From Desulfitobacterium metallireducens DSM 15288 (lineage in GTDB: Bacteria > Bacillota > Desulfitobacteriia > Desulfitobacteriales > Desulfitobacteriaceae), in NCBI RefSeq assembly GCF_000231405.2, contig NZ_CP007032.1, positions 3,038,001 through 3,102,000 on the forward strand: a DNA stretch of 64,000 nucleotides, read 5' to 3'. The notes below the pieces were generated by a model. The model did no database searches. It was not told the DNA's origin and saw nothing but the letters and a program-made list of their open reading frames with translations. Positions 53,418 to 64,000 of this stretch are shown one piece after another. The stretch's first letter is position 1; every line of letters starts with the position of its first letter. The position numbers and the translations under genes are program-made.

Positions 53418-54368
53418 TCAGGGGTTTTGATTCCCTTTGCTTAATGCGAGTATTTGTGTTCCGGGATAAAAATGACTAAGAATTTCTGAATAAGTACTTC
53501 CTGCCTTTCCTAAATCATTCGCTCCGTACTGGGACATTCCCACAGCATGTCCGTTTCCATAGGTTTTAAGCTGAATTTCCTCAGGCTGAATCGTAAATTC
53601 GATATCTGTGGATGCTAGTCCTAAGAGGGTTCGTAGTTGCGGGGCTGTAAAAACTTTACCTAAAACACGAACTTCCTTTGCTCGCCCGGCTGTGGTTTGA
53701 CTTATAATTGCAAAGTCTGAGGCTTTAAAGTTTTGGGGCGTTTGAGAAATTCCGAGTTTTTGATAGAGTACGTTCGGAGTATACGTATAAGTTTTAACAA
53801 AACGGGTTTGATTCGTTTCTCCAGATTCCACATTCTGCAAATATAACCTTGAGGAGCTCCAGACTTCTTCCGCCCGTTCAGTTGGTTTGCGTCCACTGCT
53901 ACTATGATAAAAGGCATCAATGTATTGACCATTAGCAACAAGAACTTGACCCTTTGTGCTTTCGACTGAGTCTAAAACTGGTTTATGATAACGCCAATAA
54001 CCCCACCATCCCCACTTCACTTTCATTTGAGTATCCGTAAGCCAGGCTTGAGTCTGAACTGTCGTATCCACATCATAGCCTTGATCTGAATCTGATCTCC
54101 GGCTGATCTGTTTGGCAGCATAGGTTCGAGCCGCTACAGCTTGAGCTTTCAATGCTTCACTATCAAACTCTGCCGGCATTTCTGCTGCAACAACTCCAAC
54201 CAAATATTCTTCTAAAGCAAGAGTTTCAACATTTCCACCTGGCATTTTCACTCGAATATTAAAGTCTCCTAAAGGAATCTCCTCCTTTTGCCAGCGCATA
54301 ATTGACCAAGGAATTAAGAAGATAATAATCAATGAAAGCACTAGGATGGTTATCCCTTCTTTTTTCAA
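53418..54368 (-). CDS. spoIID: Stage II sporulation protein D (lytic transglycosylase)
   Basis: 316 aa with an N-terminal TM (about 6-24). SpoIID domain: LALEEYLVGVVAAEMPAEFD with the catalytic Glu, AVAARTYAAKQISR, SVESTKGQVLVANGQYIDAF and NGHAVGMSQYGANDLGKAGS, then GSTYSEILSHFYPGT at the end. Cuts glycan strands during engulfment. Start TTG after GAGGAGGAAGACCT. Downstream of murA, as in Bacillus. Confidence 0.96.
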   Translation of the reverse strand: MKKEGITILVLSLIIIFLIPWSIMRWQKEEIPLGDFNIRVKMPGGNVETLALEEYLVGVVAAEMPAEFDSEALKAQAVAARTYAAKQISRRSDSDQGYDVDTTVQTQAWLTDTQMKVKWGWWGYWRYHKPVLDSVESTKGQVLVANGQYIDAFYHSSSGRKPTERAEEVWSSSRLYLQNVESGETNQTRFVKTYTYTPNVLYQKLGISQTPQNFKASDFAIISQTTAGRAKEVRVLGKVFTAPQLRTLLGLASTDIEFTIQPEEIQLKTYGNGHAVGMSQYGANDLGKAGSTYSEILSHFYPGTQILALSKGNQNP

Positions 54369-54445
54369 AGGTCTTCCTCCTCTCTGCAGTACAAGCTTTG
54401 CTAAACCTTATGCTTGCTGAAGAGGCAATATGACTGTCAATGAGG

Positions 54446-54474
54446 GGATAAAAATAAGGAGCACTCGTGTGCTC
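54446..54474 (-). terminator. Rho-independent terminator after murA
   Basis: GGAGCAC / GTGCTCC stem with a 4-base loop, followed by TTATTTTT on the minus strand, about 40 bases after the murA stop. Confidence 0.9.
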
Positions 54475-54515
54475 CCCTAAAAAAATCACATTTTAAAAGT
54501 TTTTATAATACCTCA

Positions 54516-55766
54516 TTAGGCCATCCTGCGAATATTAGCTCCAATTCTGTTGAGCTTATTTTCTATATCTTCATATCCTCGGTCAATGTGTTCCACCCCA
54601 GAGATCTCAGTTTCTCCTTCTGCCGTCAATGCTGATAAAATCAAAGCCGCACCGGCTCGGAGATCTGTAGCCTTCACTGGTGCTCCAGTCAAGCGTTCAA
54701 CTCCTTGCACGATTGCACTTCGGCCCTCGATTTTAATATCTGCACCCATGCGTTTAAGTTCATCAACATGCATAAAACGGTTTTCAAAAACAGTTTCTGT
54801 CACCATTCCTGTCCCTTGCGCTGTACAGAGAAGTGCTAAGAAAGGAGCTTGAAGGTCGGTTGGGAAACCGGGGTGGACCTGGGTTTTAATATCTACAGCG
54901 TGATAATGTCCATTTCCTCGAACTCGTATTCCATCATCTTCTTCTCGGAAGTCTATTCCTGCTTCACTCATCTTAGCAAGAAGAGGTTTATTATGATCTG
55001 CAATTACGTTTTGAACGAGGACATCCCCACCCGCCGCTGCAGCCATTAATAGGTAACTACCCGCTTCAATCCGATCAGGAATTACCGTATGATTTGCACC
55101 ATGAAATTCTCGGACCCCCTCAATATGAATCACACTGGTCCCTGCGCCACGAACTTTCCCCCCCATTTGGTTAAGGAAATTCGCAAGGTCAACAATTTCA
55201 GGTTCTTGTGCTGCATTCTCAATGAGTGTTGTCCCTTCAGCTCCGGCCGCAGCCATCATGATATTCTCTGTGGCTCCTACGCTCGGAAAATCGAGATAAA
55301 TTCGAGTGCCCTTTAAAACAGTGGCACTGACATCAAGAAAGCCGTGTTCCATCCGAACTTCTGCCCCTAAAGCTTCAAGTCCCTTTAAATGCCAATTAAT
55401 AGGGCGTGATCCAATAGCACAACCACCCGGATGTGAAATCCGTACATGACCTGTCCTTGCAAGCAGAGGACCCATTGTTACGATCGAGGCTCGCATTTTT
55501 GAGACCAACTCATGTGGTGCTTGAATTTCTGTAATTTCAGACGTATTTATGAATAACTGCGATCCTACCCGCTTAACCTGAGATCCAAAAGAACTAATAA
55601 CTTCGCACATCACATCAACATCCAATAGATGCGGAGCATCATCAATTCGCAAAGGCTCAGGTGACAGCAAGCTGGCCGCGATAATTGGCAGAACTGCATT
55701 TTTAGCTCCACTGACGGTAATCGTTCCTTCTAAAGAATTTCCGCCAGTAACAATTAGTCTACTCAA
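54516..55766 (-). CDS. murA: UDP-N-acetylglucosamine 1-carboxyvinyltransferase
   Basis: First committed step of peptidoglycan synthesis: transfers enolpyruvate to UDP-GlcNAc. 416 aa from TTG at 55766 (a GTG at 55778 sits inside the AAAAGGGGG). Has SRLIVTGGNSLEGTITVSGA, the active-site Cys in HPGGCAIGSRPINWHLKGLE (about 115), MEHGFLDVSA and the repeated inverted-barrel pattern. The Cys makes it fosfomycin-sensitive in principle. Preceded by ywmB, followed by spoIID. Confidence 0.97.
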   Translation of the reverse strand: MSRLIVTGGNSLEGTITVSGAKNAVLPIIAASLLSPEPLRIDDAPHLLDVDVMCEVISSFGSQVKRVGSQLFINTSEITEIQAPHELVSKMRASIVTMGPLLARTGHVRISHPGGCAIGSRPINWHLKGLEALGAEVRMEHGFLDVSATVLKGTRIYLDFPSVGATENIMMAAAGAEGTTLIENAAQEPEIVDLANFLNQMGGKVRGAGTSVIHIEGVREFHGANHTVIPDRIEAGSYLLMAAAAGGDVLVQNVIADHNKPLLAKMSEAGIDFREEDDGIRVRGNGHYHAVDIKTQVHPGFPTDLQAPFLALLCTAQGTGMVTETVFENRFMHVDELKRMGADIKIEGRSAIVQGVERLTGAPVKATDLRAGAALILSALTAEGETEISGVEHIDRGYEDIENKLNRIGANIRRMA

Positions 55767-55863
55767 GTGTTGAAGCACCCCCTTTTCGATTTAACATACC
55801 TTGACTTGCATTTATTCTCCCTCTACACTCGTTTTTCCTGCTAATTATACAAAGTTTGCTACT

Positions 55864-56532
55864 TTAAAATTCTTCCAATAGGACGGGTACTGCTAAGACC
55901 GTCATCGCTCCTTGAGATGTACTTCGCGTGAGAAGTTGAATATTTACGGAGTCTTCTCCCGCTTTAACTTCCGGAAAGAAACCGTCTTGCCAACCTGCAA
56001 TCGATGAAGTCGTCCCTGAAAAGGCCACTTGCTTAGGTTCAAAACTATTGCGACGGAGATAGGTCTCCCCATCTATTCCAGCTCGAACTCGTTCGTCAAA
56101 ATAGGCTTTTCCACCTTCTAGCTCAACCTTTTTTGCCATAGTCTTAAACCAAGTCCATATCTCTGCTTCTTCTAATGCATTAAGATGACGATAACCTGAA
56201 ACCGTGAGTGATTGTTTCGAATCTAAACCCTGCGTCCAGTTTGCTGCTTGAATCTCTACTCCATGAATTTCCCATCTCCATCCAGATTGAGATCGTATCT
56301 GCTCTTGGAGAAAGGAAGATGCTGAATCACTACGTTCCTCCCCGAACCAAAATACAACTTCGACTTCTGCTTCAGCGACTTCTACTAACCCTGAGTTGAG
56401 TAATAGGGGGGGAATGTTTTTCTGTTGCCTGCTAGCAATCACTCCGTTTGCTTCATAGCCCAAATCAATCAGAATTATTAAAACAATGAATATGAATCCC
56501 ATAATATATAAACGAACGTTACGATTCGTCAA
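55864..56532 (-). CDS. ywmB: YwmB-family sporulation-associated protein
   Basis: 222 aa with one N-terminal TM segment (about 8-25, IMGFIFIVLIILIDLGYEAN). The soluble part (about 45-222) resembles the YwmB/TATA-box-binding-like fold family: VEVAEAEVEVVFWFGEERSD, SLTVSGYRHLNALEEAEIWT and SGTTSSIAGWQDGFFPEVKA. Function unknown; linked to spoIID-murA in many spore formers. Start TTG after AGGAGAATTAAC. Followed by a 204-base gap with the atp terminator. Confidence 0.85.
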   Translation of the reverse strand: MTNRNVRLYIMGFIFIVLIILIDLGYEANGVIASRQQKNIPPLLLNSGLVEVAEAEVEVVFWFGEERSDSASSFLQEQIRSQSGWRWEIHGVEIQAANWTQGLDSKQSLTVSGYRHLNALEEAEIWTWFKTMAKKVELEGGKAYFDERVRAGIDGETYLRRNSFEPKQVAFSGTTSSIAGWQDGFFPEVKAGEDSVNIQLLTRSTSQGAMTVLAVPVLLEEF

Positions 56533-56683
56533 GTTAATTCTCCTCTCGCTCCATGGTATGTTGAAATCATTTCATATATATTAGCCTACAGAATTAGTGT
56601 TGCCAAAGCACGAAAAAGTTAACGTCTTACCATAGCGATAATTAATATTTTTATGGATACGTTTTTAATTGTAGAATGCATAA

Positions 56684-56724
56684 AAATAGCGCGATAAATC
56701 TCAAGTCGATTTATCGCGCTATTT
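56684..56724 (-). terminator. Terminator of the atp operon
   Basis: AAATAGCGCGATAAATC / GATTTATCGCGCTATTT perfect 17-base arms with a 7-base loop, 13 bases after atpC; TTTTATGCATT follows on the minus strand. The neighbouring 56533-56680 gap shows nothing else. Confidence 0.9.
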
Positions 56725-56736
56725 GTTAATTTTTAG

Positions 56737-57147
56737 TTAGTCATTCTTACCATCTGCAGCATTAAGCCTTGTAATTGCTCGACGCAGTGCATATTCTGCA
56801 CGCTTCATATCTGTATCATGGGCTTTTTGAAGCAAGCGTTTTTCAGCTCTTGCTTTAGCCTCTAGGGCACGTTGGACATCAATAGACTCTGCAAATTCTG
56901 CTGTATCGGCGAGCACTGTCGCCTTATTCTCAGAGACTTCCACAAATCCCCCAGAGATGGCTAACTTCTTTTTGTTGCCATTCACAGTGTAGTGAACCAC
57001 TCCCGTATCTAATGCCGCAATCATTGGAGCATGGTTCGGCAAAATCCCGAGATCTCCATCTACCCCTGGTAACACAACAAATTCAATCTCTTCTTTAAGG
57101 ACGTTACCTTCAGGAGAAACCACATGGAAAGTAAATGTACCAGCCAT
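56737..57147 (-). CDS. atpC: ATP synthase epsilon subunit
   Basis: 136 aa. N-terminal beta-sandwich (GTFTFHVVSPEGNVLKEEIE, DGDLGILPNHAPMIAALDTG) and C-terminal helical hairpin (VDQRALEAKARAEKRLLQKAH-like, about 88-136). Central-stalk subunit that can inhibit hydrolysis. Start ATG after GGGGGCATAAAC; last gene of the operon. Confidence 0.96.
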   Translation of the reverse strand: MAGTFTFHVVSPEGNVLKEEIEFVVLPGVDGDLGILPNHAPMIAALDTGVVHYTVNGNKKKLAISGGFVEVSENKATVLADTAEFAESIDVQRALEAKARAEKRLLQKAHDTDMKRAEYALRRAITRLNAADGKND

Positions 57148-57149
57148 GT

Positions 57150-59428
<2,279 letters not shown>

Positions 59429-59448
59429 CTCGTTCACCTACCCCCCAT

Positions 59449-60966
<1,518 letters not shown>

Positions 60967-61003
60967 TCACCCCTATTTTCTGAGGTCTTCAAAAACTCCC
61001 GGT

Positions 61004-61540
61004 TTAGGCTCGGCCTAAGCTTAGGCGAATCTGAGAAAGCTTGTAGGCCACCGTTCCATCCATGACCCGATCACCAATTTGAACGATTACGCCACCGATG
61101 AGTTCGGGACGGACTTCCTTGACCATGCGTACATTCTTTCCGGTAATCCGGACCAATTCCTTATGCAAACGTTCTTCTTGAGTTTTGCTCAAGGGCGCAG
61201 CACTCGATATCCTAGCTTCGATAATGTTTCGCGCTTTATCTGCAAGCAACTTAAATTCCCGTTGAATATCAGGAAGCAAGTTTTCTCTTCTCTTATCGAT
61301 AAGTAAATAGAAAAAGCGGCGAACCGTGTCACTCAAGCTTCCAGAAAAGAGCTTGTCCATAATCTCTTTCTTCTCGGTCAAGGAAATATGCGGATGATAA
61401 AGGAGATGCGCAACCTCAGCATTCTCTTCTATTAAACCTATAAGCTGGTCAAGCTCGGTCTCTATTTGATTCAGATCTTGTTGTTCAGCTAATTCAAATA
61501 AGGCCTGAGCATACCGGCGGGCTAAAGCTCCCTTTAACAT
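61004..61540 (-). CDS. atpH: ATP synthase delta subunit
   Basis: 178 aa stator subunit at the top of F1. KGALARRYAQALFELAEQQD at the start, six-helix N-terminal domain, VRPELIGGVIVQIGDRVMDG near the C-terminus. Start overlaps atpF by seven bases, site GTAGGGGAATTGCC. Confidence 0.96.
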   Translation of the reverse strand: MLKGALARRYAQALFELAEQQDLNQIETELDQLIGLIEENAEVAHLLYHPHISLTEKKEIMDKLFSGSLSDTVRRFFYLLIDKRRENLLPDIQREFKLLADKARNIIEARISSAAPLSKTQEERLHKELVRITGKNVRMVKEVRPELIGGVIVQIGDRVMDGTVAYKLSQIRLSLGRA

Positions 61541-62028
61541 GGCAATTCCCCTACTTCTTGAATAAATTGCTCAATGAGATCTTCCTGACCTTTGACATCC
61601 AAGTTTTTGCGAATAATCTTTTCGGCGACAGCAACCGATAAATCGGCAACTTGAGCCTTTACTTGGGCAACAGCCAAGTCACGTTCGCGTTCAATGTCGG
61701 CGAGGGCCGATTTTTTGATCTTTTCAGCCTCTACATGAGCTTCTGCCAAGATCTCCGCAGACCGTTCTTCGCTCAATTTCGTCGCTTTCGCGATAACTTC
61801 TTGAGCTTCTTGACGTGCCTTACGCATTTCTTCCTGGTACTCACGTTTTATTTGTTCAGCCTGCTGGCGTTCTTTTTCTGCTTGAGCGATATTAGACTCA
61901 ATGAAGTTACGACGTTCTTCCATCATATTCATGATTGGATTCCACGCGTACCGTCTAAGAATATATACAAGTAATAGGAAAGATATGATTTGGGCGACTA
62001 GCGTCCAATCAAACGATATGGGATTCAC
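61534..62028 (-). CDS. atpF: ATP synthase b subunit
   Basis: 164 aa. TM segment WTLVAQIISFLLLVYILRRY (about 8-27), then a long right-handed coiled coil rich in Glu, Lys, Gln and Ala (about 35-160). Peripheral stalk. GTG start after GAGAGGGGGGTAAACT. Confidence 0.97.
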   Translation of the reverse strand: MNPISFDWTLVAQIISFLLLVYILRRYAWNPIMNMMEERRNFIESNIAQAEKERQQAEQIKREYQEEMRKARQEAQEVIAKATKLSEERSAEILAEAHVEAEKIKKSALADIERERDLAVAQVKAQVADLSVAVAEKIIRKNLDVKGQEDLIEQFIQEVGELPC

Positions 62029-62072
62029 AGTTTACCCCCCTCTCAAGTCTAGTCCATCCATGAATGATTTTT

Positions 62073-62101
62073 ACAAGGGGGAACGATCCGTTCCCCCTTG
62101 T
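62073..62101 (-). other. Intergenic hairpin between atpE and atpF
   Basis: ACAAGGGGGAACG / CGTTCCCCCTTGT 13-base perfect arms with a three-base loop. On the minus strand it lies about 45 bases after the atpE stop. No U-tract on that strand, so it is more likely an mRNA-stability element than a terminator. Confidence 0.6.
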
Positions 62102-62146
62102 TTTGACGGGCTGGGACTTAAGACTCAAGCCCAATTCAATTCAGAC

Positions 62147-62401
<255 letters not shown>

Positions 62402-62486
62402 CTATAAATTATTTCGTAATATTTTCTCAGTAGGCACATGCTCCACTGAAATCTAACAATAACTAAAACGAACTGAACAATCCCGA

Positions 62487-63227
62487 TTACTCCTCACCCA
62501 CTGCTTGGGCAACATAGGCCGTTGTCAGAACTGTAAAAACATAGGATTGGATTGCTCCAATAAAGATACTAAACGCAAGCCAAATCGTATCTGGCAAAAT
62601 ACCGCCAAATACCCAAACACCTGGGAGCATTAAAATAACACTAATAAGAATTTCACCTGCATAAATATTACCAAATAAACGGAAGGCCAGTGTCATCGGC
62701 TTGGAAATCATATCGATTCCATGGATGAGTACAAAAACCGGATGCGGCTCTAGGAAATGTTTGAAATAATGACTTCCTTGGTACTTAATCCCCATCCTTA
62801 CAACCAAGACCATCGTTAGCAACGCTAACGCCACAGTCGTATTGATATCTGCTGTTGGAGACATCCAGGAGGCCCCTTCAAAGATTTTATTCAGCTGCGC
62901 AAACTCAACATTATGAAAGAGATTAAGTGTAAAATTTGGAAGCAGTCCAAACATATTAGAAACAAAGACAAACAATATCAACGTCAATAAATAGCCAAGT
63001 AACGGACGTGCCTTTTCTAAGTCCATGTTATCAGAGACGAGTTTGCGTACGAAGTCAATCATCCATTCTAAGACATTCTGCATTTTACCCGGCTTGCCGC
63101 TCGTTAAATTCCGCACCCCTAAAAGCACAAAAAGCAAGATAACGACCATAACCATCCATGTCATGACAAGCGTCTTTGCGTGGAAGGTCATACTACCTAA
63201 ATGCCACAATATAGTTTCCTCATGCAT
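62487..63227 (-). CDS. atpB: ATP synthase a subunit
   Basis: 246 aa from ATG at 63227, two bases after the atpI stop (a GTG at 63242 overlaps AAAGGGG). Membrane protein of about five to six helices; the essential Arg sits in LAFRLFGNIYAGEILISVI, and the last helix holds FIGAIQSYVFTVLTTAYV. Forms the proton half-channels with the c ring. Separated from atpE by 109 bases. Confidence 0.95.
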   Translation of the reverse strand: MHEETILWHLGSMTFHAKTLVMTWMVMVVILLFVLLGVRNLTSGKPGKMQNVLEWMIDFVRKLVSDNMDLEKARPLLGYLLTLILFVFVSNMFGLLPNFTLNLFHNVEFAQLNKIFEGASWMSPTADINTTVALALLTMVLVVRMGIKYQGSHYFKHFLEPHPVFVLIHGIDMISKPMTLAFRLFGNIYAGEILISVILMLPGVWVFGGILPDTIWLAFSIFIGAIQSYVFTVLTTAYVAQAVGEE

Positions 63228-63231
63228 ATAT

Positions 63232-63594
63232 TCATAACTCACCCCTTTCTGCCTTCATATATTCTATTATCCCTACAATAAGAGAAACCACAAGTCCTAA
63301 CGCAAATCCCAGGGCTAAACTAAAAAGCCACTCTTTCTGATAGCGACCGACTGCCGCTACAACTAAAGTCACAAACCCAAGGCGCGCAAAAAAGCTTCGA
63401 CGCATTTGTCGAATAGCCATGGAAATTTCTAATTCAACATTTCTTTGCGTATTTTTATAAAGCCATTGCGTATACAAAAAACTAGTCCAATATCCCACAA
63501 TGGCTCCAAGTAAGCCCTCGTTATGGGTCATCCCCATCGCAAGGAATAATCCGGAAGTGCCTAAAAGTAAATAGACAAGTTTACTTTTTGTCAT
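63232..63594 (-). CDS. atpI: ATP synthase I-type subunit
   Basis: 120 aa, four hydrophobic segments (LVYLLLGTSGLFLAM, LLGAIVGYWTSFLYTQWLY, LGFVTLVVAAVGRYQ, ALGFALGLVVSLIVGI). AtpI helps assemble or stabilise the c ring. Starts in the end of atpZ (14-base overlap), indicating translational coupling. Confidence 0.9.
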   Translation of the reverse strand: MTKSKLVYLLLGTSGLFLAMGMTHNEGLLGAIVGYWTSFLYTQWLYKNTQRNVELEISMAIRQMRRSFFARLGFVTLVVAAVGRYQKEWLFSLALGFALGLVVSLIVGIIEYMKAERGEL

Positions 63595-63811
63595 CGGTCA
63601 TCCCAAGCTTTCTTAAACTTACTACTACATAACTTCCTCCGAAGACTAACCCAACTAAAATAAACAGAAGTTGAAACCACGGTTGGGTTTCCCATCGCTG
63701 ATCGAGATATTTACCCAGCAGATAGCCACCCCCAACTAAAATCGCGAGTGTGGTAGCAATACTTGTACCCAGCGCCATAGCTTTAACCACGTTCAGACGG
63801 TTATCGCCCAT
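63581..63811 (-). CDS. atpZ: AtpZ/AtpI-family protein
   Basis: 76 aa, two TM helices (MALGTSIATTLAILVGGGYL and FQLLFILVGLVFGGSYVVV) with WETQPW between. First gene of the operon, as usual for Firmicutes; homologues are proposed to support Mg2+ supply and complex assembly. Start ATG after GTGAGGTAGTCGTAT. Confidence 0.88.
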   Translation of the reverse strand: MGDNRLNVVKAMALGTSIATTLAILVGGGYLLGKYLDQRWETQPWFQLLFILVGLVFGGSYVVVSLRKLGMTDDKK

Positions 63812-63829
63812 ATACGACTACCTCACCCT

Positions 63830-63865
63830 ATCACGAATAATCGATAGTTATATCTTATTCGCGAT
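63830..63865. promoter_or_regulatory. Inverted repeat in the atp leader
   Basis: ATCACGAATAA / TTATTCGCGAT with a 14-base loop, about 20 bases upstream of the atpZ start. Possible leader hairpin or operator. The remaining 63866-64000 sequence is AT-rich; the sequence TTGTAA...TACAAT resembles a promoter but the 21-base spacing is too long to be confident. Confidence 0.4.
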
Positions 63866-64000
63866 GGCATTTTTAAAATCCTGCTTCATTTGAAAGAAAA
63901 GCAGTTTTTTTCTATACTCCCTTATTATTCTATAAAATTCTGTTTTTTATTCTATTGTATCTTTTGTTTCTGGATAATATTTACAATACGGTCAGCTGCT

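Overview
The window looks like ordinary chromosome from an anaerobic, endospore-forming Firmicute of the Peptococcaceae type (Desulfosporosinus or Desulfitobacterium is my best guess). The reasons are the sporulation genes (spoIIID, spoIIQ, spoIID, ywmB), the Gram-positive sets (whiA-yvcK-rapZ, sigI-rsgI, mbl, ftsEX), strong AGGAGG ribosome binding sites, an anaerobic-type glycerol-3-phosphate dehydrogenase with a [2Fe-2S]-type tail, and sigma-54. Nearly every gene is on the minus strand, so transcription mostly runs from high to low coordinates. I found no tRNA, rRNA, CRISPR array, insertion sequence or prophage.

Layout by region. 1-6.3 kb: partial glpA, then the unit rapZ-yvcK-whiA-rpoN (transcribed in that order). 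6.3-6.9 kb: a gene-free stretch holding a large imperfect palindrome. 6.9-21.5 kb: a solute-binding lipoprotein, a B12-binding radical SAM protein, a polysaccharide deacetylase, a HAD phosphatase, the uvrB-FMN protein-uvrA repair cluster, a sugar-binding-like lipoprotein, a small membrane protein, a lipid kinase and a P-loop ATPase. 21.5-25.6 kb: ftsE-ftsX-murein hydrolase activator-ctpA, a cell-wall remodelling unit. 25.8-32.6 kb: split transketolase, prfB with a programmed frameshift, secA, hpf and a cold-shock gene. 32.7-36.4 kb: a polar amino-acid ABC transporter with two paralogous binding proteins, each unit with its own near-consensus promoter, interrupted by a second large palindrome. 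36.5-39.4 kb: a zinc-ribbon protein and comF/comFA. 39.4-44.7 kb: a set of poorly characterised envelope proteins (VanW, GH113-like, an orphan anti-sigma factor with a sigma-factor remnant, DUF1287, DUF5316, DUF2680). 44.8-51.1 kb: a polymerase/ligase-like membrane protein, fabZ, a glycosyltransferase, rsgI-sigI and a TagA/WecG transferase. 51.2-56.5 kb: mbl-spoIIID-spoIIQ-spoIID-murA-ywmB, matching the order known in Bacillus. 56.7-63.8 kb: the complete F1Fo ATP synthase operon atpZ-I-B-E-F-H-A-G-D-C.

Most genes are conserved housekeeping genes, and I did not find a convincing new multi-gene system. The most unusual items are two large multi-hairpin palindromes in the only long gene-free stretches, a hairpin that can cover the ribosome binding site of the cold-shock gene, a decayed ECF sigma-factor tail joined in frame to an orphan anti-sigma gene, and a six-residue repeat array in the RsgI tail. 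Where the ribosome binding site clearly favours an internal start codon, I used that start and said so.
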